Below are positions 34,351-45,460 of a stretch of DNA of 64,000 nt, one piece after another. Below the pieces are notes generated by a model. It did no database searches and was not told the DNA's origin. It saw only the letters and a program-made list of their open reading frames with translations. Positions within the stretch are counted from its first letter, which is position 1. Each line of letters starts with the position of its first letter. This DNA comes from Arthonia radiata (lineage: Eukaryota; Ascomycota; Arthoniomycetes; Arthoniales; Arthoniaceae): NCBI GenBank assembly GCA_002989075.1, contig PSQN01000014.1, forward strand, positions 1,116,001-1,180,000. Reading direction: 5' to 3'. Position numbers and translations under genes: made by a program.

Positions 34351-35996
34351 ATGAGTCAAAACGTAGATCCATTAGCTGGAGATCCGCAACCAGTGTCTCT
34401 CGAACAGCTTCAAGATGAGGTCCAAGCAGACGTCCTGATTGGCGGAATACCGAAAAGCACCGAAACTTTCCTATTCTTCAGTATCCAAAGTCCAAAAGAT
34501 TTTTGTCAGACACTGAGCCTTGATACAACGCTCGACCTCTTCAAAACTTCGAGTTATGTCGCCAATGTAAGGCAGTATATAAGGGCGGCGAGGGGGCTGA
34601 ATTTACCGCGCCTCAGTATGGCTGTGGCGAACATCTCCTTCTCGGCTGCTGGCTTGAAGAAGGCAAGCGTATCAACCTCGAAACGGCATTCCCAAACTGA
34701 CTTGCGCGCAGATGCAATCCGCACTGCCTACAGACACCCTTGGTCTGACCAACCAATGGACGCGCCGCGACAGAGCATTCTTCGGTGGCATGGAAGCTGA
34801 CGCCGAGCAACAAGACGCTTCGCTAGGACTGAAAGACCCGATGGATCAATGGGAAGACGAATACAAAGGGGGGAAAATTGACGGACTCTTTCTTATTGCT
34901 GGGAGCGACGAGTTGTCTGTCAAAGGCCTCACATTGGCTGTTCAAAGTACCTTCGGTTCAACAATCTCCATTATCAAAACCGAGTCAGGTGCCGTGCGCC
35001 CGGGGAAATACAAAGGCCGTGAGCAGTGAGTCTACGAGGATTCACCGAGCAGTCTCGCTTGCTGCGACTAATCGATTGATGCAGTTTCGGGTTTAACGAT
35101 AACATATCGCAACCGACTCTTGATGGGGTCGGTCCCGACAACCCCAAACGGCCCGACGGCAGCGTTGGGGTACTGGTCGAGAAATGGAACACCGTTCCAC
35201 AGTCTGTCATCCTTGTGCAGGACGCCAACGGGCTCAAACGTCCTAAATGGATAAAACATGGCACTTTCCTGGTCTTCCGCAAGCTTGAACAAGACGTTGC
35301 CAAGTGGAGGCATGACCTCATCGTCGACGCCGAGAGAAGAGATATCGCGGTAGAAAAGCTGACCGCGAAAATGATGGGGAGATGGTTCAGTGGTCAGTTA
35401 AATCACCTCCCGCCTGCCGTGCATGACTCTGACCAAGGCTCAAAGGTTGTCCAACTATGGTGTCCAGTGCCCAGGACGACATTTCGCAGGCGTTCAACAA
35501 CCAGTTTGACTTCAACAGCGCTCCTCGGCCCAACACCATGGACGCCATTTGCCCGCTCGGGGCACACATCCGGAAAATGAATCCTCACCGAGCCCAGCCT
35601 CATACCCAAAAGGGCGACGTGGTCAAAGACGGCCGTATAATCCGCCGCGGAATCAATTACGGCCCGGACTATGACACGGATCCGGACACTTCGGACCGCG
35701 GTCTTCATTTCGTCTGCTATCAGAGCAGTATCGAATACGGGTTCAGGCTCTGCCAAAGGAACTGGTCGAATTTCGACGATTTTCCGGGTCCTGGAGCCGG
35801 CATCGACACGATGACAGGGAACACGCTGTCCGAGCAGGAGTCGAAAATGTTCATCTACGATGACGATGAGGGAAAGAAGGGAAGTGCGTTTGAGTTTAAG
35901 GGTCTCAATCCCTATGTCAAGCCCAGGGGCGGCGAGTACTTCTTCACGCCGACGGTCACTGCACTGCGAGAGACACTTTCGCTCCGAACGTCGTAG
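34351..35996 (+). CDS. DyP-type heme peroxidase, four exons
   Basis: Heme peroxidase that oxidises dyes, phenols and other substrates with H2O2. Exons 34351-34668, 34712-35025, 35085-35392 and 35446-35996 give 496 residues; every phase agrees. Hallmarks: NISFSAAGLKK and KIDGLFLIAGSD in the first ferredoxin-like half, HFGFNDNISQPTLDG carrying the distal Asp216 of the GxxDG-type motif (here NDN), GTFLVFRKLEQDV, GRWFSGCP, and CPLGAHIRKMNP with the proximal His354. The continuous frames are broken by introns, and the third junction recreates FSGCPTMVSSAQDD. No signal peptide is visible, so it may be intracellular or leave by another route. Lies divergent to an H2O2-producing oxidase. Confidence 0.92.
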
Positions 35997-36404
35997 ATTC
36001 CTCCAGTGTCCGAAGGAAGCTGTTTGGGGATGCCGTAGACCCGTCGGCGCCGGCACTTAGGGGGCGGTCGAACTAGTCATGATGCCATCGCTGAGTACGA
36101 TGTAACTATGACTAGGCTGCCCGACGGCAGGCACAGCTGCCATACTGAGTGCTTCGCGTCGGTCTACGTGTGGAGGAGAATACAGGTATTATCACGAGGT
36201 CTGGAGATCATTTAGCTGGTAATAGCGCAATCGTATGAGCTGACTCCACGAATCTCAGCAATGAAATGCATAGCCTATACACGCTGCAGCTTGATAGCCC
36301 TTTGCTATTCTTACGCTCGTTGCAGACTGACAGACCGCGACAACGCTAGATAAGCCATAGCAGCAGCCCTTCGAAGACGAAGAAAAAGGAACAAGAAACG
36401 CTGC
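35997..36404. other. convergent intergenic region, nothing supported
   Basis: About 400 bases between the peroxidase stop and the stop of the small reverse-strand gene. No supported feature. Confidence 0.35.
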
Positions 36405-36743
36405 CTACCCCGCAACAACATCAGCCTTCCTCTCCGGCTTCACATGGCTCAAGATCGGCTCATGCACCTTCGTGTTCTTTCCATCGCTACCCCATTTCAC
36501 CATCCACGCCTTTTTCCTGCCGTAGAAGTCACTGCGTGCGCCCTTCTTGATCTTGCCCTGCATACCGTCGCTGCGGTATACCGTGTCGCCGACTTTGAAG
36601 CTCTATAGTACACCTGGTGAGTCACCGCACACTGGAAGCAATGCTCAGATCTTGATTGCATGTCAGGAGGGACGTACAGGTTTGTCAGTGGTGGTGTTCG
36701 CAGAAGTCGAGAAGAGCAGATTGTGGCTCAGGAGGTGATTCAT
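36405..36743 (-). CDS. small basic SH3/Tudor-like protein, 87 residues, two exons
   Basis: Too short to appear as one long open frame. Exon 1 is 36743-36678 (22 codons, MNHLLSHNLLFSTSANTTTD) and exon 2 is 36602-36405, phase 0, with a GTACGT donor and a TATAG acceptor. Exon 2 reads SFKVGDTVYRSDGMQGKIKK, then DFYGRKKAWMVKWGSDGKNT and HEPILSHVKPERK. The alternating beta-strand pattern with VGDTVY, a turn with G-x-x-GKI and a WMVKWG strand suggests a Tudor/SH3/KOW-type barrel that could bind protein or nucleic acid. The small N-terminal exon is Asn/Ser/Thr-rich. Family not recognised; the splice model and strand pattern are the support. Confidence 0.6.
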
Positions 36744-37669
36744 GGTAGAGCTTGTTGTTATCAGGACGTTTGTTATGTTAGTTGTGCTTAACCTTGCGGC
36801 ATGTATCGGTATAGGCAGGCTTTTTGGTGTGAAGAGGGTGACAAGTGGCCGCAGCCGTTCTGGACTCGCGGAAAGTGTCAGTCGGCCGTACGAGGGTGGT
36901 CATCATTGTCAGCACGGGTCTCGACATGCCATCATTACACTGTTACTCGAGCCTACGCTCTTCCATGACATGCCCGACAACGCTGAGCCATGGGTTGAAT
37001 GTGCGCTGGCAGTGAGCACATGGCAACGTCCCGAAACTGACTTGAGTTTGATCGACTCGGGCTTGCGTTGGAATTATGGAATTTGGCTCGTCTCTGGCCT
37101 CGTGTGGACACAGTGGCGTGTGCTTGCACTGGTACGTGCTATTTTGGCTATGTTGCCAAAGGCACCTTCCCCTTAAGGTCCACACCGGGCCATCGCTGGA
37201 TAGATATGGAGAGTGACGCATGCAACGACACTGCAACAGACTCTTGGAAATATTCTCTCCAGCAGCCGTCTTCGCACGATTCTTCGCTGAAATACCATCT
37301 TGGCACATTTAAAAGAGTCGTCCAGTATATAATTTATTGCAAGCTTTGCTTAGCTCTGAAGCCAAAATACGCGAAAGCCGTCGTTGCCAATCGACTTTGT
37401 CAGCGAGCCTATCATGAGGTCCCAGCTGAGAGATACCCTGTGACCTTGAGTATACTGAGGACAGTCGACGTTGATCATTTTGTTCGCCTTGATGTCCTTG
37501 TTGTATAAACATTTGTTGGTTGAGAGCTGTCCCACTATGTCGTCCCGGGCTGCGGCAGTGCTGAGCCAGGAATGGAGGCGAGGATGACAAGCCGGGAAAT
37601 GACGGAAAGCCTGCTTTGCAAGGAGCGTCTTCGAAACTTAGTCGTCTGTGAAGGTAGTGTCGACGTAGT
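36744..37669. promoter_or_regulatory. intergenic region upstream of the small Tudor-like gene
   Basis: About 930 bases containing the promoter of the reverse-strand gene ending at 36743. Forward open frames here lack protein character. Confidence 0.25.
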
Positions 37670-38426
37670 CTACTGGTAGTGGCGATGGATGAATGATGGG
37701 TTGAACAGCCTGTCAAGCTTCGGTAAAGCGACACCGTCGCCGTTTTGAGCACCGCCATCAGAGCTGTCTTGAGCACCGCCATCAGAGCCATCTTGAACGC
37801 CGCCGTCAGAGCCGTCTTGAACGTCATTATCGTTTGACGACAAGGTTCGCCATGTCGTCTGTTCCGGCCGCTCTGCTATGGAGTGTGCGTCTCTTGCCTT
37901 GAATCTTGCCTTGAGTCTTGCCTTGAGTCTTGCCTTGAATCTTGCCTTGAGTCTTGCCTTGAGTCTTGCCTTGAGTCTTATCTTGAGTCGTGTATGAGGT
38001 CTTGCCTTGAGCTGGTTGCTTGCCACGGACTATAGCTGCTCTAGAGCTTTTTGTCCACTTCGCAAGCTCTCCGAGTGGCTCCCACTCGTGGTCGTCATCT
38101 GCCAAGTCAATGAACGTGCGGCGTTTCACTCCAGTGCTGGAGCCATGATCTGATGGGTCGACTTTGACTGCGGAGGCCAATAGGTGATCGGAATGTTCAG
38201 ACTTGACCAATTCCGCTTGGTAGGGTTCGAGTGGTGAATGAGCCGCTGAAGGAGTTGATAGGATATGAAAACGCTGGGGCCAGTGAGGAGGCTGGAACCA
38301 CGTTGACTCGTGCCATATCTGCCAGTGAGTGGGCGGTAGATTGGAAGGCTGTACAGTTCTGCTCGCATCGCCTCCAAACTCTAAGAGTTTGACGCGTGGC
38401 TGTTGCTGCTCAACGACAGTAGACAA
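37670..38426 (-). CDS. repeat-bearing unknown protein, boundaries uncertain
   Basis: A reverse-strand frame from about 38426 reads QQQPRVKLLEFGGDASRTVQ, PPTHWQIWHESTWFQPPHWP and RRTFIDLADDDHEWEPLGEL, then runs into a Gln-Gly-Lys-Thr/Ile repeat and stops at 37827. The following 24-base repeats (Gln-Asp-Gly/Ser-Ser-Asp-Gly-Gly) are open only in another frame, which ends at 37670. Both repeats look coding in composition, so the C-terminus may switch frame through an intron I cannot place or through a break. There is no ATG in the long frame before the repeat, so the start must lie in an upstream exon, perhaps near 38500. No known domain. Confidence 0.4.
37747..37818. repeat. 24-bp minisatellite, three units
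   Basis: Three tandem 24-base units starting GAGCACCGCCATCAGAGC, GAGCACCGCCATCAGAGC and GAACGCCGCCGTCAGAGC, differing at a few positions. In the reverse direction each encodes an eight-residue Asp/Gly-rich unit. Confidence 0.85.
37893..37988. repeat. 12-bp minisatellite, eight units
   Basis: Eight tandem 12-base units, CTTGCCTTGAGT or CTTGCCTTGAAT, the last one changed to CTTATCTTGAGT. The A-type unit occurs every third position (units 1 and 4), suggesting duplication of a 36-base higher-order unit. In the reverse direction it encodes Gln-Gly-Lys-Thr/Ile; a second reverse frame through it is also open (Lys-Ala-Arg-Leu/Phe). Confidence 0.92.
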
Positions 38427-38610
38427 ACACTCCTAGCAAAGTCCGTAAATGCAGTGGAGTTTGATCCAGTCGTGACATTGCAGCCTCGGTGTTTGAGACC
38501 AGGCGCATATGAGACTTACATGTACAGAGAGCTCGGGGTATCATACAACCACGTCCCACATTATCAACCTCCCTTCGGCTCCAAGCTTCGTGTCCCCACT
38601 TCTTCACGCC

Positions 38611-40060
38611 TCATATCCCAATAACATCCTTCACCTTCTCCTCTTCCGTTATGATAATCTCCGTATGCACCAATACCCCCCGTCCCGCCCGCATCCCCAA
38701 TAAATCATCCACCTTCGGCCCACCCCCCGGCGTGATCGCCCGCTCACACAGCTCAATCTCCGAAGGCGTCATGCGCGCGCCCTTCCTTGTCTCAGCCGGT
38801 GACGCCACAGCCCGTGAGTGCGTGTCGTGCTCTACGAGCCTTGCGAAGTGCTCGCGCGGACTCCGGCTGATGCGGCTCGTGTAGCGCGTGTGGCCGTTAT
38901 TGTTATGGGAATCTGGGGAGCCGCGGAGGCGCGAAGGGATGAGCATGCGGAAGAGCGGGGTGAGCGTGGGCAGGCACGCGACGATGAGGTAGATGCCCGT
39001 CTCGCCGACCATCCAGGAGATCCAGAGGTTGGAGTCGGCGGGGGTGAGATGGTTGGCGTCGTGGGACTGGACGATGGAGGTGCGGTAGGCGCTTGCTATG
39101 AAGGCGCTGTTCATTGTTAGCTATACAAATCCACAACAACCCTCAAAACAAGGATAGAAGGTGGGCGACTTACAGCACCGACGTCAAAAACAACGCCGTG
39201 ATCGCCGTCCTCCTCATCGCCGACATCTTCAGCCGCCAGACGCTTGGCAGTGGCAAGACGATGAGGCCCACATCTAGCACGAGCGTGGGGTAGCTAATGC
39301 CGCGGTAGTAGGCGTTCCCGTCGATGCATTTGCCGTGGAGTTTGCGGTCCCAGAAGGTGTGGACGGGGCGGCAGAGGAGTAGGGCGACGAGCTGGCAGGA
39401 GATCCATTGGATGAAGATGAGCGCGCCGAGGATGTAGCAAGAGATGCGCACGGCGCGGCCGTTGAAGATGCGGAGGAAGAGCGCGATGATGGAGAGGCGG
39501 GTGAAGACGAAGACGGGGACGAGGAGGTTGGTTAGGCTGGCGATGTGTTAGTTGTTGGACTTGTGTTCTCGGGGGAAAAAAGGTGGTCGTACGCGTAGAT
39601 GACTTTTAGGAGGTCAACGAGCGTGGGGTATAGCTCGGGGTTGACGTAGGGGTTGACCCATTCGTGCGCCGTGAGTGGAGGTTCGGAGTTGATGTAAATA
39701 CTTCTCATCTCTGTCCTTACATTAGCTTAGTTTGTCAATGCGTGCATCGATTATGTTGGGAGCTTACGTAGAGCACAGATGATCAAGCCGATGTTCGAGA
39801 GGTACGCAGGTATCTGTATCGCTGTGTGAGTATATGAACCTCCAACAAGGGATGCACATCGAGCTCACCGTCAACCAGTCGTCCCACCATAATGTCCGTG
39901 ACTTCGACGGGCGCAAGAAAACAGACGTGTAGAAGCGCGCGACGAAGAACACAGTATTGAGGACGATAAAGCCAATACTCGTCGCCAGTAAAGACTGCGT
40001 CGCATCTTTGGCGCTCTCCATCTCTACAGGTGACGCTTGTATAGCTGATGCCGGCACCAT
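38611..40060 (-). CDS. PTH11-like / fungal rhodopsin-fold integral membrane protein, five exons
   Basis: Seven-helix receptor-like protein of the fungal family related to PTH11 (without retinal-binding evidence). Exons 40060-39869, 39813-39768, 39710-39593, 39536-39174 and 39106-38611 give 404 residues; all phases agree. Visible helices: SLLATSIGFIVLNTVFFVAR, YLSNIGLIICAL, LLVPVFVFTRLSIIALFLRI, YILGALIFIQWISCQLVALL, and GETGIYLIVACLPTLTPLF. Family marks are DDWLT after helix 1-2, the H-x-FWDRKLHGKCID loop, and SYPTLVLDVGLIVLPLPSVW. A long polar cytosolic tail carries Ser/Arg-rich and acidic parts. The last acceptor is the CAG at 39107-39109 on the reverse strand, which avoids a stop. A related gene lies 1.2 kb away on the same strand. 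Confidence 0.85.
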
Positions 40061-41285
40061 TGCTAATATGCCATGTGTATACTCTTAACCTACAACTGAA
40101 GAGCAGACATGAATAACACTCAAGTGTGGAGCAGTGAGCACTACTTGAGCGGAGTGGTTCGCAGATTAGTGTGGGACACGATAAACCAAATACTCATCTT
40201 GGAGGATCAAGGCCTAGAAATGTACTGTGTGCAGTAATGGTCGCGCTGACCCGTAAAGTGCGGCACCACGACCACGCGGCGGGTTTTGACAATGACTCGG
40301 AAATGTCGTTCCAGAGCAGGGACCCTAGCCTAAACTCCCGCTCCCTTGGTAGATTAGCCATTCACAGTAAACATCCCAGGAGGTAAAACGGGAGGAAGGA
40401 CCTCTGACGAAACGTTCGCGAACGCGGCGACATCAGATCGGGCGGACGCGCTCTGCCGTGCTCATCCTCATGCGATTGTGAAAGCGCATCACGCGGAACT
40501 TGAAGCTCGAATCTGGGGTGAAGGACAGCGCTTGACTTGTTGGGGGCGTCGCACCTGCCGTTATAGACTGAAAACAGCAGAAGCGCGTCCGCCAATTTCG
40601 TTATTAAATCTTGCAACACCGTACACGTGGGATGCGGGCAGCGGGGTTCGCAGGAAAGTGGGTGCTGTGCCGCGAGCTTTGACTTTGTGATGGCCCGTTC
40701 CCCTCGCGACACGGCCCGTCTTGGGCATGATGTGCGTTATTGCCGCAGAATCTCGAGTCTGTGGCGTTCTGTAGACTTCATAGAACGCCATCTGTCGAAC
40801 CTTTCACGAAGAAGGTTGGAGTGCTTCCCGGTTGAAGGACGAAATATTGGCGTCCCCTTTTCGAAACCCAAAGACGAGATGTTGTTCACGCAAACAGCCC
40901 CATCTCACGTGGTCTGCTGACTCATGTCTATAAATAGCGTACCACAGGATGTTGAAAGTGCCGCTAAAGCCGAGCTTGCGTTTCACACCCCGTCATCGCA
41001 GAAATCTCCGCATCCAGATCACGCCTCTTATATCTAACGTTCGACACCACCTACGCCTCGTCCGAGTGGACCCGACACCACACCCCGGAGTCAACCGCGC
41101 ATTCAAAGGGGTCGGGCGTTACCTTGGTGGTACCGAACGTTAGGTTCAAGGCTCTAACCTCCTCGTACCTCATGCCTGTGGTGTCGTCCTATGTTAACGA
41201 GCCCAGAGCGCAACGGTCAACCCAAGGGAATTTTGCTGGTAATTGCAAACACCCTTGTGTTTTAAGCAACGACAAGTATCGTACA
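40061..41285. promoter_or_regulatory. intergenic region between two PTH11-like genes
   Basis: About 1.2 kb upstream of the gene at 38611-40060 and downstream of its relative. A forward TATAAATA at 40929-40936 stands 13 bases before an ATG opening a 64-residue basic frame, but nothing supports that frame as a gene. Confidence 0.3.
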
Positions 41286-42765
41286 CTAAGTCCGCCATAC
41301 GGTCTCGCCCAATTTGTCGTCTCGCGCTGGGAAAACAGAATCGTCCCTTACGATATTACTTTTGTGGATATGCAGATGCTCCATCTCGACCTGGACCTCT
41401 TGCTCAACCTGGATCTCATAACTCGTATCTCTTCCACATCGACCCAGCTCTGACGCCCTTGGCAGTGGATCCCAAGCACTCCGTGGCATCATGACAGGGG
41501 CGGCGTGTACTTGCGCAAGCCCTCCGCCGAAAGGCATCATCCCTTTCTCAGCAATCGTCAAGCCTGTGGTGTCATCGAAGGGCCGGTAGGTTGGGTAGTG
41601 CCGCGCATTGTAGGTGTCTTTGCCAATAAGCACTCGATCGCGAAGGGCGCGAGCACGCTGTCGTTTGGATGCAGGCTGCCGCGTTCCGTAAATCATTGTT
41701 AGCGATGCTGGAGGAGGCTGGAGGCGAAGGTAGGGCATCAAACAAGCTGCCACTATTAGTAATCCGCTTTCTGCTGGCTCCAGCATGTAAAATAGAAAAG
41801 TCGATCGGGATGAGCGTGATGGATCAAGCTGTGCGGCTACAGCTAGTCGAGCTGCCTCAACACCTAGGCAACTGCTTCTTGTCAGAAACAACGTACACCT
41901 GCAGAAGGACACCACTTACGCGGCCGCGAGTAGGCCCATAGATACGATTGTGGCTTTGCTTGACTTGGTTGACGTCGTTTCCAGCATTATCAGCGTTATG
42001 GCGGCGATCGTAAGAACCGTACACATTGTGCTCGAAGCCATCGTGCTGACCGTAACGGCTACAACATCCAGACACTGCTGGTCGCGAGCGTCTCTGGAAG
42101 ACCACAGTGCTGATAGAGGCGTGCACTGTAGCGTGCTAATAAGCACGGCGTATATGGACCATGCCGCGATCCATCCAAGACTAGCAAAAGACAGCAGTCG
42201 TGCGAAGAACGACAGCCTCGGCGGGGACTTGCTCCATACTCGCTTCGAGGGCGCGGAGAACATGCCGGTGGCTGTTGTTATTGCTGACAACCTTGCTGCT
42301 GTGACGACGAATGCGAAGAGGACGTCATCAGCAATGGATACCTGTGGCGAGTCAACACGGGCTTGAGATGTTCTTCCGTGGGTAGCGCACCTGGTAGTAT
42401 GATCTAGTAGACGCAACCGAGCTTGCTCTAGCAAAGCCCTTCTTTGCACCTGGAGCTGCCTGTGAGTGGCACGTTCTAGTGATTGCAACGATCTATAGCC
42501 TTACGAATGATCTCTGTTGCAGTCTGGCTCCAATAGAGCACCTTCACACTTAGCTGAGTATTTCACGTATTCCCTTGATGAGACACACCAGCAGGACAGT
42601 GATGAGACAGTCATTGAGCGAACTGCTCAACCTTTTTAGGCTCCTTGATGCCAACCTTGCTAGGATTGCAGCGGTAGCGACGACTCCAAAGGCAATAACT
42701 AGGCTCAACGTCGCACTATACTGCTTCGTCGAAAGTCCATCGTAAGCTGGCACAGTAGCTGACAT
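41286..42765 (-). CDS. second PTH11-like / rhodopsin-fold membrane protein, middle splicing uncertain
   Basis: Paralogue-type neighbour of the gene at 38611-40060. Sure parts: exon 42765-42589 (MSATVPAYDGL then the helix LSLVIAFGVVATAAILARLA and SSLNDCLITVLL, matching the D-D-x-L-x position of the family), a central exon ending at 41920 (helices SLGWIAAWSIYAVLISTLQC and MASSTMCTVLTIAAITLIML) and a final exon 41871-41286, joined in phase 2 through a 48-base intron. The junction between 42588 and about 42390 is unclear; an acceptor before 42425 is in phase, but two introns may exist. Helix 7 is STFLFYMLEPAESGLLIVAA. The cytosolic tail is basic then polar. Confidence 0.68.
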
Positions 42766-43630
42766 CACAAGATGTCAAGCATAGCCAATTCTTCTTGAGA
42801 ACTCGAATGCTGGCCAGTGGATGGTGAATGCCTCAGAACCTGGAAGCAAAGAAGGCAGGAGTCTCCATCTATACCATGCACTTTGAATCCTCTACCGTGG
42901 ATGGAGATCAGTGCTGCAGTGACCACACCTGCCGTTCTAGCGTAGGTCCTCATCCATTGAATATACCATTGTAGTGCACGATCACCGGTTTGCATGTCAG
43001 AGGCAGAAACAGATCACCAGCTTAGGGGAGTATCAACCAATAGCGGGGTATGACAAAGGCAGAAGGACCAAGTTTCGCCAGGCAGGATCGTTCGCGGACG
43101 ACCCGCAGCTTACCCGCGTGCGCATTGGAGAGAAAAATAGCCGCAACAATGGTAGGAGGATGGGGCCAGGCTGAGACAATTCTGATGTATTGTTGATCCT
43201 CTAGGTACGTTTGCTCTTCGAAACAAGCCACCAACCAACGACGAGGTATTCATATGTTAGTCCACCTCGTGGTGCGGGATTTTTCACGGTGTCTTCGGGG
43301 TTGATGCAGCCTGACAACTCGATAACATCCGACATGGCGGAGAGCACCGCAGTTGTCTGCAGTAATGTACGAGCATTGAAGATATGATCGACAGAAGAAG
43401 GTGAACGTGATGAGATGCATTGGTATGAAAACGCCTTTCCTATTCAAGACAAGCGCGGAGGCTCTGCAGCACCTGCACTCTCGTCGTCCTTTCGCAGTTG
43501 AGCTGCATCCCTTCAACCCATGCTAGTGAACAGCTTGGAGCATTTCTTGGTGCGCTTACTACGGTATCTCAAGCTCCCGAGGTCAGCACCTCCCTATCGT
43601 TCTGGGACCCCAAGCCTCTCCTCCTGCACA
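42766..43630. promoter_or_regulatory. divergent region, PTH11-like gene / GST
   Basis: About 865 bases between outward-pointing starts; both promoters should be here. No gene or motif supported. Confidence 0.3.
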
Positions 43631-45157
43631 ATGACCAAACCCGACCTTCTCGCAGCGGCAAAGCACACAAGCCCCGAAGACTCCTGGCACGGCCAAATCA
43701 AGCCAGACGGGGTCTTCCCGCCAGAAGCTGGTCGCTACCATCTCGTTATTGGCCTATTCTGTCCGTTCGCCCACCGTGCGAACCTGGTCAGGCATCTCAA
43801 AGGGCTTGACAAGCTCATTGACGTGTCTGTTGTAAAGCCGTATCCCAAGGGCGACGACAAAGGCTGGCCAGGCTGGAAGTACGTGCGTAAAGATGATGAG
43901 AGTGATGCGTATCCCGGCGCCGATGTAGATCCGTTGTATGGACACGAGTATTTGCATCAGCTGTACTTTAAGGCCGATCCGGAGTATAAGGGAAGGTACA
44001 GCGTGCCTGTGCTTTGGGATAAGAAGTCGGAGGCTATAGTCAGTAATGTGAGTACTTTATCATTTCTTCGTGCACAGCGTAAGTATTGGCGTAGCTCGTT
44101 TTGGTTCCCGTATGTCGTGCTCAGTAAGAAGCCCGCTCACTTATGCATACAAACCACTAAATTATGGGGACACGAGATCCGGACAATAGAGAACGCAAGC
44201 AGTCTTTCTTCCTCATCATGACCATCTTTACACTTGTCTATCTACTTGCTGCCTGAAGTTGATCGAGCCTCAACGATGTCAGTCTGCTCGTATAGAACCA
44301 AAACCAGGCTGATGGCTCAATACACAGGAAAGCGCCGACCTCCTCCGCTGGCTTCCCACAGCCTTCCCCAACGCAGCACAAACAGGTCCAGACCTGTATC
44401 CCCCAGATTTGCGCGCCCAGATCGACGACATAACAGCATGGATGCAGCCCGATCTTGTCTGTTCTCCCTCCGTGTAATCCACACAAAGCATCTCTCAGCT
44501 AACAGAACACAGAACGCCGGCGTCTACCGCGCCGGCTTCGCCCGCGATGAACAGACCTACGCCGCAACCGTGCCCATAGTCTTCGCCGCGCTGAACAGAC
44601 TCGAGAGAATCATCGCTGACCACGGCGGGCCGTATATTCTAGGTAATCGGTTGACGGAGGTGGACGTGCGTGGTATGTGCTCTCAACTACAGTACCTTAA
44701 CCACACATTCCCTACCACACACCACTCCCCCACCACACACCACCCCAAAAAAACACTAACAACCCAGCCTACGCAACCACAATCCGCTTCGACCCCGTCT
44801 ACGTCCAACACTTCAAATGCAACCTCGGCATGATTCGCAGCCACTACCCCGTCATCAACAACTGGCTCAAAAATCTGTATCATAATGTGAAGGGATTTAG
44901 GGAGACGACGGATTTCAGGCATATTAAGGAGAACGTAAGTGCTCCTGCTCCTGTTCGCTGTCATATTGTGTGGGGTGATCGGGTGGGACGAAGGCTGACA
45001 GCCACAGTACACGAAAAGCCACGGAGACATCAATCCATTCGGCATTACGCCGGTGGGCCCGCTGCCGCACGTTGAGGAGGGTGTTCTGGAGTTTAAGACG
45101 TTGGGAGCGGGTGGTGTTGATTTACCTGCGGTGAAGGAAGTTGAGGGGAAGCTGTGA
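43631..45157 (+). CDS. glutathione S-transferase, Xi/omega-like glutathionyl-hydroquinone reductase type, five exons
   Basis: Cysteine-type GST (ECM4/GTO-like) that reduces glutathionyl-quinones or mixed disulfides. Exons 43631-44047, 44328-44456, 44513-44672, 44768-44934 and 45008-45157 give 340 residues; all phases agree. The catalytic motif is CPFAHR with Cys44, matching the C-P-W/F-A-H-R of the Xi class. Family context: [61 protein letters not shown] and [17 protein letters not shown], ending with [12 protein letters not shown]. No signal peptide, so probably cytosolic. The first intron is 280 bases, the longest in this gene. Involvement in detoxification or quinone metabolism is inferred from the class. 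Confidence 0.9.
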
Positions 45158-45460
45158 AGGTTAGTGATATGTGGCGGGTCGCAGGTGGGTGAGAACGGTG
45201 GAAAGCTCTATGTGTAAACATGGAATAAGATACAGATGAGTGAGGACATAACAAACAAGTTCATTCACATTCGCCAAATCATCATAAGTAGTCTAGGTAT
45301 TCAGCGACCCACACAGACATGTCCAAATGCACAGCAATATACCTATAAGGTATGGACCCAAGATCGTCACGCAAGCGCCTCAGCCATCGGGACCACGGAT
45401 ATCGCGCTTTTCCTCTCGACGCCAAACACCCCGCTCCCATCCCCTCCTCGTCTCAAGCGA
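45158..45460. other. convergent intergenic spacer
   Basis: About 300 bases between the GST stop and the Rho GEF stop; nothing supported. Confidence 0.35.

Noticed and set aside
37747-37988. CRISPR-like array
   Set aside because: Units are contiguous 12- and 24-base tandem repeats with no spacers, inside a eukaryotic coding frame.
40929-41143. TATAAATA followed closely by an ATG and a 64-residue frame
   Set aside because: The box is too near the ATG for a normal fungal leader and the frame is basic, low-information sequence without homology or splice support.
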